34,766 bases of DNA from Streptomyces albicerus. GTDB taxonomy: Bacteria; Actinomycetota; Actinomycetes; Streptomycetales; Streptomycetaceae. Each line of letters starts with the position of its first letter. Position 1 is the first letter of the stretch. Shown here piece after piece: positions 1-7,379 of the stretch. The notes beneath the pieces are model-generated. The model was not told the DNA's origin. It saw nothing but the letters and a program-made list of their open reading frames with translations, and did no database searches. The translations under genes were made by a program, and so were the position numbers. The stretch spans positions 137,425 to 172,190 of the forward strand of contig NZ_VWMY01000022.1 in assembly GCF_008905045.1 (NCBI RefSeq), given 5' to 3'.

Positions 1-93
1 CCGTACCCCCAACCCGCTGAACCCGCGGAGCGCCCCGTTGGCTTAGTAAGGCCCTCGTGCCACCCTGAGGTGGAGCCGAGGGGAAGGCCACGT

Positions 94-1740
94 ATGGACG
101 CGCGAGCGGCGGCGGCTGGACGGAGCGGACGGCCGCCACAGACGGGCAAGGGCGAGCGGCTGGCGGACTGGGCCGACGGGCGGCTCGGGATCTACGGGCT
201 GGCCAAGTCCCAGATGCGCAAGGTGTTCCCGGACCACCCGTCCTTCATGCTGGGCGAGATCTGCCTCTACACCTTCATCATCCTGATCCTCACGGGTGTC
301 TACCTCACGCTGTTCTTCGAGCCGAGCGCCACCGAGGTCGTCTACAACGGTTCGTACGAGCCGCTGAACGGCATCCTGATGACCAGGGCGTTCGAGTCCA
401 CGCTGGAGATCAGCTTCGACGTGCGCGGCGGACTCCTCATAAGGCAGATCCACCACTGGGCGGCGGTCGTGTTCGTCGCCGGGATGCTCATCCACATGAT
501 GCGCATCTTCTTCACCGGCGCGTTCCGCAAGCCGCGCGAGATCAACTGGCTGTTCGGCTGGACGCTGCTGTTCCTCGGGATCATCACCGGGCTGACCGGC
601 TACTCGCTCCCCGACGACCTGCTCTCCGGCACCGGCATCCGCTTCGCGCAGGGCGCGATCCTCTCCGTGCCGGTCGTGGGCACGTATCTCTCCTTCTTCC
701 TTTTCGGCGGAGAGTTCCCGGGGCACGACATCATCTCCCGGCTGTACCCGATCCACATCCTCCTGCTGCCCGGGATCATGCTCGGTCTGGTCGTCGCCCA
801 TCTGATCCTGGTCTTCTACCACAAGCACACGCAGTACCCCGGGCCAGGACGCGACCAGAAGTCCGTGGTCGGCATGCCGTTCATGCCGGTCTACATGGCC
901 AAGGCGGGCGGCTTCTTCTTCCTGGTCTTCGGTGTGCTGTCGGTGATGGGTGCTCTCGCGACGATCAACCCCGTCTGGGCCATCGGCCCCTACCGCGCGG
1001 ACATGGTCGGCACGGGCGCCCAGCCCGACTGGTACCTCGGCTTCTCCGAGGGGCTGATCCGGGTGATGCCGGGATGGGAGATCAACGCCTTCGGCCACAC
1101 CCTGGCGCTGGGCGTCTTCATCCCCTTCTCGCTCTTCCCGCTGATCATGCTGGCGATCGGCGTGTACCCGTTCATCGAGGCATGGATCACCGGCGACAAA
1201 CGCGAGCACCACATCCTGGACCGGCCCCGCAACGTGCCCACGCGCACCGGACTCGGCGTGGCCTGGCTGAGTCTGTACGGGGTGCTGCTGATCGGCGGTG
1301 GCAACGACATCGTCGCCACGCATCTGCACCTGTCGATCAACGCGATCACCTGGTTCGTACGGATCGCGTTCTTCGCGGTGCCGGTCATCGCCTTCATGAT
1401 CACGAAACGGATCTGCCTGGGGCTCCAACGCCGCGACCGGGCCAAGGTGCTGCACGGGCGCGAGTCCGGCACCATCAAACGGCTGCCGCACGGCGAGTTC
1501 ATCGAGGTGCACGAACCCCTCACCCAGGAGGCGCTGTTCACCCTCACCCAGCACGAGCATGCCCCGCCCTACGAGGTGGGCCCGCTGGTCGACGCGAACG
1601 GTGTCGAGCGGAAGGCCAAGCCGTCCCAGCGGCTGCGGGCGCGGCTCGCCCGGGTCATGTACGGGCAGAAGACGTACATCCCCAAGCCCACCGTCGAGGA
1701 GTACCGCGAGCTCACGAGCAGCGAAGAACACCACCACTGA
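94..1740 (+). CDS. cytochrome b subunit of a bc-type menaquinol:cytochrome c reductase (QcrB-like, stand-alone copy)
   Basis: A 548-aa polytopic membrane protein of the cytochrome b family, which carries two b hemes and oxidises menaquinol. Helix B has His120 and His134 (in QIHHWA and LIHMMR) and helix D has His221 and His236 (PIHILL, VAHLIL). The 14- and 15-residue spacings are those expected for bis-His heme ligation in actinobacterial and b6-type proteins. PDWY at 311-314 replaces the PEWY quinol-site motif. ATG at 94 was chosen because GAGGGGAAGG lies just upstream; an in-frame GTG at 70 is possible. No QcrA (Rieske) or QcrC gene lies next to it in the window, so this looks like an extra paralogue of the main qcrCAB operon. 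Its 3' end overlaps the convergent acyl-CoA dehydrogenase gene by 29 bp. The family is certain; the partner proteins are unknown. Confidence 0.9.
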   Translation: MDARAAAAGRSGRPPQTGKGERLADWADGRLGIYGLAKSQMRKVFPDHPSFMLGEICLYTFIILILTGVYLTLFFEPSATEVVYNGSYEPLNGILMTRAFESTLEISFDVRGGLLIRQIHHWAAVVFVAGMLIHMMRIFFTGAFRKPREINWLFGWTLLFLGIITGLTGYSLPDDLLSGTGIRFAQGAILSVPVVGTYLSFFLFGGEFPGHDIISRLYPIHILLLPGIMLGLVVAHLILVFYHKHTQYPGPGRDQKSVVGMPFMPVYMAKAGGFFFLVFGVLSVMGALATINPVWAIGPYRADMVGTGAQPDWYLGFSEGLIRVMPGWEINAFGHTLALGVFIPFSLFPLIMLAIGVYPFIEAWITGDKREHHILDRPRNVPTRTGLGVAWLSLYGVLLIGGGNDIVATHLHLSINAITWFVRIAFFAVPVIAFMITKRICLGLQRRDRAKVLHGRESGTIKRLPHGEFIEVHEPLTQEALFTLTQHEHAPPYEVGPLVDANGVERKAKPSQRLRARLARVMYGQKTYIPKPTVEEYRELTSSEEHHH

Positions 1741-2737
1741 GGGCACTGCCGCCACGGGCACTGCCACTGAGCACCAGCTCCCGGCATTCGCTCGGGGTGC
1801 CCCAAGCGGTGCGCAGCGCACGGGCCTTGGTCAGCCACAAGGACAGGTCGTACTCCGCGGTGTAGCCGATCGCGCCGTGCAACTGCAGCGCCGTGCGGGC
1901 CGTCCTGTACGCCGCCTCGCAGGCCGTGACCTTGGCGGCGGCCACGTCCGCCGGATCCATCGAGAGCGCGGCACCGAAGAGCAGCGGCCGCGCGAACTCC
2001 AACGCGATCTTCGCGTCGGCCAGCCGGTGCTTGACCGCCTGGAACGACCCCACGGGAACGCCGAACTGGCTGCGCTGCCTGACGTACGCCACGGTCCTGT
2101 CCAGGAGGGCGAGTCCCACACCGAGGGCCTGGGCGGCGGTGGCGAGCCGCGCCCGGACGAGGGCCTGGCCGGCGGTCACCGAGGTGGCGAGGACCTCGCC
2201 GCCCGCTTCCAGTCGGGTGAGCCGCCGGGCCGGATCCATGGACGTACGCACCGGGCCGTGCCCGTGAGCGAGTCTCAACTCGCCGTCGCCGCCGCCATTG
2301 CCATTGCCGTCGCCGTCGCCGTCGACGGCCAGCAGGACCGTCGCCGCGTCTCCGTCCAGCGCGTACGAGCCGTCCAGGGCCACCGTCGCGATCGCCTCCC
2401 CGGAGGCCAGCCCCGGCAGGAACCGTTTCGCCAGGCCCGGCTCGGTCAGCAGCGCGGCCGCCGCCACCGTCTCCACCAACGGCCCGGGCACCGCGTGCCG
2501 CCCCAACTCCACGAAGGCGACGGCCAGTTCGACGGGAAGCGGACCGACACCCTCGTACGCCTCGGGAACCGCGAGCGCGAACACCCCCGCGTCGGCGATA
2601 CGGGACCACAGCGCGCGCCCGGCCGTATGGTCCCCGGCGCTCCAGGACCGTACGACCGAGGGTGTGTCCGCCGCGGTCAGCAGGGCGTCCAGGGAGTGGG
2701 CGAAGGCGCGCTGTTCGTCGTCCAGGAGGAAGCGCAT
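1712..2737 (-). CDS. acyl-CoA dehydrogenase, small/partner subunit (FadE32-like)
   Basis: A 341-aa protein of the acyl-CoA dehydrogenase superfamily, shorter than the usual ~380 aa. It keeps the C-terminal helical domain (RQRSQFGVPVGSFQAVKH) and the LHGAIGYTAEYDLSLW segment, where the family has a conserved Glu. Its start overlaps the stop of the 380-aa dehydrogenase by one base (TGATG), so the two are probably translated together. Such short-plus-long FadE pairs form alpha2beta2 enzymes in steroid catabolism (known for FadE28-FadE29; FadE31/FadE32 belong to the KstR2 regulon). A likely role is dehydrogenation of a CoA thioester formed after ring C/D opening (inference). Around residues 139-150 there is an Asp/Gly/Asn-rich insertion (DGDGDGNGNGGGDG) encoded by simple repeats, presumably a surface loop. 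The assignment to FadE32 rather than FadE33 is from recall. Confidence 0.85.
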   Translation of the reverse strand: MRFLLDDEQRAFAHSLDALLTAADTPSVVRSWSAGDHTAGRALWSRIADAGVFALAVPEAYEGVGPLPVELAVAFVELGRHAVPGPLVETVAAAALLTEPGLAKRFLPGLASGEAIATVALDGSYALDGDAATVLLAVDGDGDGNGNGGGDGELRLAHGHGPVRTSMDPARRLTRLEAGGEVLATSVTAGQALVRARLATAAQALGVGLALLDRTVAYVRQRSQFGVPVGSFQAVKHRLADAKIALEFARPLLFGAALSMDPADVAAAKVTACEAAYRTARTALQLHGAIGYTAEYDLSLWLTKARALRTAWGTPSECRELVLSGSARGGSALSGGVLRCS

Positions 2738-3879
2738 CAGCGCCGTCCCTTCGGCAGGCCGAGCAGACGCTCGGCGATGATGTCGCGCTGGATCTCGTTC
2801 GTGCCCGCGTAGATGGGGCCGGCGAGGGAGAAGACCCACCCCTCGGCCCAGCCGCCGTCGTCCGCCAACTCCCCCTCCTCGCCCAGCAGATCGAGCGCCG
2901 TCTCGTGCAGCGCGATGTCGTACTCGGACCAGAAGACCTTGTTCAGGCTGGACTCCGGACCGATGGGCTCGCCGTCGAGGAAGCGCGAGGCGCCCGCGTA
3001 GGTGAAGAGCTGGTAGGCGCGGGCGCCGATCACCGCGTCGGCCACCCGGTCGCGGGTGAACGGGTCCCGGCCGCGCTCGCGCCAGAGCGCGGCCAGGCGG
3101 TCGGCCGATGCCAGGAAGCGGCCGGGCGAGCGGAGGGTGAGACCGCGTTCGTTGCCCGCTGTCGACATGGCGACCCGCCAGCCCTGGCCGGGCTCGCCGA
3201 TCACGTCCTCGTCGGGGACGTACACCTCGTCCAGGAAGAGTTCGGCGAAGGCCGGTTTCCCGTCCAGGCGGCCGATGGGGCGGACCGTCACGCCGGGCGC
3301 GCGCAGGTCGAACATCAGGTAGGTGAGGCCCTGGTGGGGCTTCGGGGTATCCGGCTCGCTGCGGAACAGGCCGAACGCGCGGTCGGCGAACGCGGCCCGC
3401 GACGACCACGTCTTCTGCCCGCTCAAGCGCCAGCCGCCGTCCGTACGCACCGCCCTGGACCTGAGCGAGGCCAGATCGGATCCCGCCTCGGACTCGGACC
3501 AGGCCTGCGCCCAGACGACCTCGCCGGTGGCCATCGGCGGCAGGACGCGGGCCCGCTGCTCCTCGGTGCCGTGGTCGAAGAGGGTCGGCGCGAGGAGATT
3601 GATGCCGTTCTGGCCGACCCGGCCGGGGGCGCCCGCCGCGTAGTACTCCTCCTCGAAGATCAGCCACCGTACGAGCCCCGACTCCCGGCCTCCGTACGCG
3701 GTCGGCCAGGACACCACCGACCAGCGGTCCGCGGCGAGTTCGGCCTCCCAGGCACGGTGGGCCGCGAAGCCCTCCTCGGTCTCCAGGGAGGGCAGCGGCT
3801 CGGCCGGTACGTGCGCGTCGAGCCAGGCCCTGGCCTCGGCGCGGAACGCCTCGTCGGCGGGGGAGTGGGTGAGGTCCAC
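2737..3879 (-). CDS. acyl-CoA dehydrogenase, large subunit (FadE31-like)
   Basis: A 380-aa FAD-dependent acyl-CoA dehydrogenase. Visible family signatures are WAQAWSESEAGSDLASL (FAD/substrate region), the GQKTWSSRA strand and the C-terminal IYAGTNEIQRDIIAERLLG motif. Segments such as FEEEYYAAGAPGR and AMSTAGNERG resemble FadE31 of the mycobacterial KstR2 regulon as I remember it. GTG at 3879 was chosen because GAGGAAGG lies five bases upstream; longer reading (to 3927) would run into the operator. It is first in a two-gene operon with the 341-aa partner (1-nt overlap) and is divergent from ipdF, sharing an operator-like palindrome at 3923-3936. It probably oxidises a CoA intermediate of steroid C/D-ring breakdown. 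It is an acyl-CoA dehydrogenase with high certainty; the exact substrate is inferred. Confidence 0.88.
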   Translation of the reverse strand: MDLTHSPADEAFRAEARAWLDAHVPAEPLPSLETEEGFAAHRAWEAELAADRWSVVSWPTAYGGRESGLVRWLIFEEEYYAAGAPGRVGQNGINLLAPTLFDHGTEEQRARVLPPMATGEVVWAQAWSESEAGSDLASLRSRAVRTDGGWRLSGQKTWSSRAAFADRAFGLFRSEPDTPKPHQGLTYLMFDLRAPGVTVRPIGRLDGKPAFAELFLDEVYVPDEDVIGEPGQGWRVAMSTAGNERGLTLRSPGRFLASADRLAALWRERGRDPFTRDRVADAVIGARAYQLFTYAGASRFLDGEPIGPESSLNKVFWSEYDIALHETALDLLGEEGELADDGGWAEGWVFSLAGPIYAGTNEIQRDIIAERLLGLPKGRR

Positions 3880-3916
3880 GGTCACCTTCCTCGAAGCTCC
3901 TCGAAGCGAAACGGCC

Positions 3917-3941
3917 TTCCCTAACAAGTGTTTGGTAGGTT
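3917..3941. promoter_or_regulatory. KstR2-type operator in the fadE | ipdF divergent promoter
   Basis: The core AACAAGTGTTTGGT (3923-3936) differs at one defined position from the published mycobacterial KstR2 consensus AnCAAGnnCTTGnT. The extended word CTAACAAnnGTTTGGT recurs, on the other strand, in the second divergent promoter of the cluster near 10832-10848. TAGGTT at 3936-3941 fits a Streptomyces -10 box for ipdF, so a bound repressor would cover it. Binding by the TetR protein encoded at 4835 is an inference. Confidence 0.75.
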
Positions 3942-3952
3942 AGCGTGAGGTC

Positions 3953-4738
3953 ATGACAGACGTCGAGGGTCCGGCGTACGTGCCCGGGCACGAGCTGCTG
4001 AAGGGGCGTACGGCCGTCATCACGGCCGCCGCCGGCGCGGGGATCGGCGGGGCCACGGCCCGCCGCTTCCTGGAGGAGGGCGCGCGCGTGCTGATCAGCG
4101 ACGCGCACGCGCGGCGGCTGAAGGAGTACGAAGGAGAGCTGGCCGCGGACTTCGAGGGTGTCGCGGCGCTCGCTTGTGACGTCACCGACGAGGCGCAGGT
4201 GCAGGCGCTCTTCGATGCGGCCCTGCGGCTGCACGGGCGGCTGGACATCGTCGTCAACAACGCCGGTCTGGGCGGGACTTCGGACCTCGTCGACATGACC
4301 GACGAGCAGTGGTCGAGGGTGCTCGACGTGACGCTGAACGGGACCTTCCGATGCACGCGCGCGGCCTTGCGGGCCTTCCGCGAGGGCGGGCACGGCGGCG
4401 TGATCGTGAACAACGCCTCGGTCGTCGGCTGGCGCGCCCAGGCCGGGCAGGCGCACTACGCGGCGGCGAAGGCGGGCGTGATGGCGCTGACGCGGTGCGC
4501 GGCGATGGAGGCGGCCGGGTTCGGGGTGCGGGTCAACGCCGTGTCGCCGAGTCTCGCCATGCATCCGCACCTGGTGAAGGTGACAACTCCCGAACTGCTG
4601 GAGGAGCTGACCGCCCGCGAGGCCTTCGGGCGGTACGCCGAGCCGTGGGAGGTGGCCAACGTGATCGTGTTCCTCGCGTCCGGTTACTCCTCGTACATGA
4701 CCGGCGAGGTCGTCTCCGTGAGCAGCCAGCATGCGTGA
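3953..4738 (+). CDS. ipdF: SDR dehydrogenase IpdF (5-hydroxy-indene-carboxyl-CoA dehydrogenase)
   Basis: A 261-aa short-chain dehydrogenase/reductase. The nucleotide-binding loop reads TAAAGAGIG in place of the usual TGxxxGIG, a variant I recall in IpdF (Rv3559c). NNAG follows at about residue 100, the catalytic Ser is in NNASVVGW, and YAAAK supplies the Tyr and Lys. Long stretches (DMTDEQWSRVLDV, HYAAAKAGVMALTRC, EAFGRYAEPWEVAN, YSSYMTGEVVSVS) match the IpdF pattern. In the established pathway IpdF oxidises the 5-hydroxyl of the indanone carboxyl-CoA (5-OH-HIC-CoA) using NAD(P). It starts at ATG 3953 with GTGAGG upstream, next to the KstR2-type operator, and is followed by the kstR2-like gene. 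No membrane segment is seen. Confidence 0.88.
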   Translation: MTDVEGPAYVPGHELLKGRTAVITAAAGAGIGGATARRFLEEGARVLISDAHARRLKEYEGELAADFEGVAALACDVTDEAQVQALFDAALRLHGRLDIVVNNAGLGGTSDLVDMTDEQWSRVLDVTLNGTFRCTRAALRAFREGGHGGVIVNNASVVGWRAQAGQAHYAAAKAGVMALTRCAAMEAAGFGVRVNAVSPSLAMHPHLVKVTTPELLEELTAREAFGRYAEPWEVANVIVFLASGYSSYMTGEVVSVSSQHA

Positions 4739-4768
4739 GCGCTCCGCGGGAGGTGTGGTCATGGACCT

Positions 4769-4820
4769 GCGGGTCCGTCGTGGCTGGTCGAGCAGTTCCT
4801 CGCGCCCCTTGCGGGGCGCG
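4769..4820 (+). terminator. dispersed Streptomyces hairpin element, copy A
   Basis: GGTCCGTCGTGGCTGGTCGA precedes a perfect hairpin GCGCCCC-TTGC-GGGGCGC (4802-4808 with 4813-4819). The same word series recurs at 6643, 12721, 16985, 22139 and inverted at 25557-25675. It lies between ipdF and kstR2 and could end or attenuate transcription. There is no U-run, so rho-independent termination is uncertain. Confidence 0.6.
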
Positions 4821-4834
4821 ACAACAATGGAGCC

Positions 4835-5446
4835 GTGCCTACCAAGAAGAAGCCCCAGGTGACCGCCTCGCCCGAGCGGCGCCGTGAACTCCTCGGCACC
4901 GCCGCCGAGGTCTTCGCCGAGCAGGGCTACAACGCCACCACCGTCCGCAAGATCGCGGACCACGCGGGCATGCTCGCGGGCAGCCTCTACTACCACTTCG
5001 ACTCCAAGGAATCGATGCTGGAGGAGATCCTGCGGACCTTCCTGGACGAGCTCTGGGACGGGTACGACGCCGTCCTGGACGCCGAGCTCGGTCCGCGCGA
5101 GACGCTGGAGGCCCTGGTCACCGAGTCCTTCCGGGAGATCGACCGGCATCGTGCGGCCGTCGCGATCTACCAGAAGGAGTCCAAGCACCTCGTGGCGCAG
5201 GAGCGGTTCGCGTTCCTCGCCGATTCGCAGCGCAAGTTCGAGAAGGCGTGGCTGTCCACGCTGGAGCGGGGAGTGGCCGCCGAGGTCTTCCGGGACGACC
5301 TCGACATCCGGCTCACCTACCGGTTCGTGCGCGACACCGTGTGGGTCGCCGCGTCCTGGTACCGGCCCGGCGGACAGCACAGCCCGGAGGAGATCGCCCG
5401 GCAGTATCTGTCGATGGTCCTCGACGGAATCGCCGTACGTACGTAA
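4835..5446 (+). CDS. kstR2: TetR-family repressor KstR2 (HIP-CoA-responsive)
   Basis: A 203-aa TetR regulator. The N-terminal helix-turn-helix spans roughly residues 14-60 (AAEVFAEQGYNATTVRKIAD, then GSLYYHFDSKESML) and is followed by an all-helical ligand domain. Length and position agree with KstR2 (Rv3557c), which in mycobacteria and rhodococci represses the steroid C/D-ring genes and is released by HIP-CoA. Two matching palindromes in the cluster's divergent promoters, at 3923-3936 and 10832-10845, support this. The GTG start at 4835 has GGAG only two bases upstream; MPTKKKPQVTASPERR gives a typical basic N-terminus. It sits between ipdF and fadA6 on the same strand, 33 bp before fadA6. 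No operator is seen directly in front of it, so autoregulation would run through the ipdF promoter. Ligand identity is inferred from context. Confidence 0.85.
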   Translation: MPTKKKPQVTASPERRRELLGTAAEVFAEQGYNATTVRKIADHAGMLAGSLYYHFDSKESMLEEILRTFLDELWDGYDAVLDAELGPRETLEALVTESFREIDRHRAAVAIYQKESKHLVAQERFAFLADSQRKFEKAWLSTLERGVAAEVFRDDLDIRLTYRFVRDTVWVAASWYRPGGQHSPEEIARQYLSMVLDGIAVRT

Positions 5447-5479
5447 CTCACCACTCACCGAGGAGTCCGAGGAGTCGTC

Positions 5480-6637
5480 ATGGCCGAGGCCTACATCGTC
5501 GAAGCGGTCCGTACGCCCGTGGGGCGTCGGAAGGGCGGTCTGAGCGGGGTGCACCCGGCCGACCTGGGCGCGCATGTGCTGAAGGCCCTGGTCGCGCGTT
5601 CCGGTGTCGACCCGGCCGCCGTCGAGGACGTCGTGTTCGGGTGTCTGGACACCGTGGGGCCGCAGGCCGGCGACATCGCCCGGACCTGCTGGCTGGCCGC
5701 CGGGCTGCCCGAGGAGGTGCCCGGGGTGACGATCGACCGGCAGTGCGGGTCCTCGCAGCAGGCCGTGCACTTCGCCGCGCAGGGCGTGCTGTCCGGCACG
5801 CAGGACCTGGTGGTCGCGGGCGGCGTCCAGAACATGACCCAGATCCCCATCGCCTTCGCCTCCCGTCAGGCCGCCGAGCCGCTGGGGCTCACGGAGGGGC
5901 CGTTCGCGGGCAGCGAGGGGTGGCGGGCGCGGTACGGGGACCGGCCCGTCAACCAGTTCCACGGAGCCGAGTTGATCGCCGAGAAGTGGGGGATCAGCCG
6001 GCGGGACCAGGAGGAGTTCGCGTTGCGGTCGCACCAGCGGGCGCTCCGGGCGATCGACGAGGGGCGTTTCGAGCGGGAGATCGTGCCGTTCGGGGACGTC
6101 GCGGTCGACGAGGGGCCTCGGCGGGACACGTCGCTGGAGAAGATGGCCGGGCTGAAGCCGGTGGTCGAGGGCGGCACCATCACCGCTGCCTGTTCCTCGC
6201 AGGTGTCCGACGGCGCGGCCGCGATGCTGCTCGCCTCCGAGCGGGCTGTTCGTGAGCACGGGCTCACGCCTCGGGCGCGGGTTCATCACTTGTCCGTGCG
6301 GGGGGAGGATCCGATACGGATGCTTTCGGCGCCGATTCCTGCCACCGCGTATGCCTTGAAGAAGGCCGGGATGTCGATCGGTGAGATGGATCTTGTCGAG
6401 ATCAATGAGGCGTTCGCGCCTGTTGTTCTTGCGTGGTTGAAGGAGACCGGGGCGGATCCTGACAGGGTCAACGTCAATGGGGGTGCGATTGCTCTTGGGC
6501 ATCCGCTGGGCGCGACCGGGGTGAAGTTGATGACCACGCTTGTGCATGAGCTGGAGCGGACTGGGGGGCGGTTCGGGTTGCAGACGATGTGTGAGGGTGG
6601 GGGGCAGGCGAACGTGACGATTGTTGAGCGGCTGTAG
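5480..6637 (+). CDS. fadA6: thiolase FadA6 (acetyl-CoA acetyltransferase family)
   Basis: A 385-aa thiolase of normal length with an intact active site: nucleophile Cys89 (DRQCGSSQQA), NEAF, His341 (GGAIALGHPLGATG) and Cys371 (MCEGGGQANV). In the KstR2 regulon FadA6 performs the thiolytic steps of HIP-CoA side-chain and ring-opened intermediate degradation. The ATG at 5480 is preceded by GAGGAGTC and lies 33 bp after kstR2. From about 6230 to the stop, codon choice changes visibly: many T- and G-ended codons (CTT, GTT, GAT, CCT) interrupt the G/C-ended usage of the first two thirds, while the protein motifs stay intact. It converges on the SIMPL-domain gene with a hairpin element in between. 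Confidence 0.88.
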   Translation: MAEAYIVEAVRTPVGRRKGGLSGVHPADLGAHVLKALVARSGVDPAAVEDVVFGCLDTVGPQAGDIARTCWLAAGLPEEVPGVTIDRQCGSSQQAVHFAAQGVLSGTQDLVVAGGVQNMTQIPIAFASRQAAEPLGLTEGPFAGSEGWRARYGDRPVNQFHGAELIAEKWGISRRDQEEFALRSHQRALRAIDEGRFEREIVPFGDVAVDEGPRRDTSLEKMAGLKPVVEGGTITAACSSQVSDGAAAMLLASERAVREHGLTPRARVHHLSVRGEDPIRMLSAPIPATAYALKKAGMSIGEMDLVEINEAFAPVVLAWLKETGADPDRVNVNGGAIALGHPLGATGVKLMTTLVHELERTGGRFGLQTMCEGGGQANVTIVERL

Positions 6638-6642
6638 GTCGT

Positions 6643-6706
6643 TTTCGGCTGCGGGTCGGTGGGGGCTGGTCGCGCAGTTCCCCGCGCCCCTAAAGGGGCG
6701 CCCCAG
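6643..6706. terminator. dispersed hairpin element, copy B, between convergent genes
   Basis: GGGGGCTGGTCGCGCAGTTC leads into the perfect stem GCGCCCC-TAAA-GGGGCGC (6684-6690 with 6695-6701). It lies between the convergent fadA6 and SIMPL-domain genes, where a bidirectional terminator would be expected. Confidence 0.65.
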
Positions 6707-6737
6707 CTCCGCGGCCGTCGCGCGGAGCGTTCTCGTG

Positions 6738-7379
6738 TCAGTGGCCCAGTGAGAAGCCCAGCACCACTCCCGCCGAGACCTCCACCATCCCGGGTGCCAG
6801 GTCGCCGGCGGAGTTGCCGCCTCCGCCGCCGTGGCCTCGGTAGTTGCTGAATTCCCAGGACTCGGAGTCCACGTCCTGGATGTGGAGCACCGGGCCGAGC
6901 GGGACACCCGCCGCCTCTGTGTAGACCTCGGCCTTGCGGCGGGCCGCGGCCACCGCCTTGCGCCGGGCCTCGTCCCGCAGCGCGGGCTTGTCGTGCACAT
7001 CGAACTCGACGCTTTCGATGTGGTGCGCACCCGCGTCGACCGCGTCCACGATGAGCTGCTGCAGATCGTCCAGCGCCTCCGTCTCCACGGAGTACGAGGC
7101 CTTGCAGCGATAGCCGCGGAACTTGCGGTCGCTGCCGTAACCGTCGTAGTCCGAGCTGAGCTTGAGGCGGGAACCGGATACCGACGCGTCCGGTATCCCG
7201 TGCAGGCGCAGGGCCTCGCGCAGTCGTGTCACCGCGGTGCCCGCCTCCTGGAACGCCCGGTCGGGAGAGGGCTCCAGTACATCCACCGCCAGCTTCACCC
7301 GCACCAGCTGGGGCTCGACGCGCACACTTCCGGCTCCGAAAACACTGAGCCCCCAGGGCTCTTTGATCGACTCGGTCAT
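6738..7379 (-). CDS. SIMPL-domain (DUF541) protein at the end of the ipd operon
   Basis: A 213-aa protein of the SIMPL/DUF541 family. The opening strand GLSVFGAGSVRVEPQLVRVKL, the GxSRLKLSSDYD strand pair and the long basic helix ALRDEARRKAVAAARRKAEVY followed by GVPLG are the usual family landmarks. No signal peptide or membrane segment is visible, unlike many Gram-negative homologues. A Gly/His stretch (RGHGGGGGNSAGD) lies near the C-terminus. The ATG at 7379 overlaps the ipdC stop by 4 nt (ATGA), so it is translationally coupled to the steroid-ring operon. SIMPL proteins have no agreed biochemical function. A second, divergent SIMPL gene lies at 30665. Its role in this pathway is unknown; I do not recall it as part of the mycobacterial cluster. 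Confidence 0.82.
   Translation of the reverse strand: MTESIKEPWGLSVFGAGSVRVEPQLVRVKLAVDVLEPSPDRAFQEAGTAVTRLREALRLHGIPDASVSGSRLKLSSDYDGYGSDRKFRGYRCKASYSVETEALDDLQQLIVDAVDAGAHHIESVEFDVHDKPALRDEARRKAVAAARRKAEVYTEAAGVPLGPVLHIQDVDSESWEFSNYRGHGGGGGNSAGDLAPGMVEVSAGVVLGFSLGH

Noticed and set aside
1712..7030. A 1772-codon open frame on the minus strand spanning several genes
   Set aside because: Only its last 341 codons (from 2737) show acyl-CoA dehydrogenase motifs. The rest is Arg/Gly-rich antisense sequence over ipdF, kstR2 and fadA6, an artefact of high GC.
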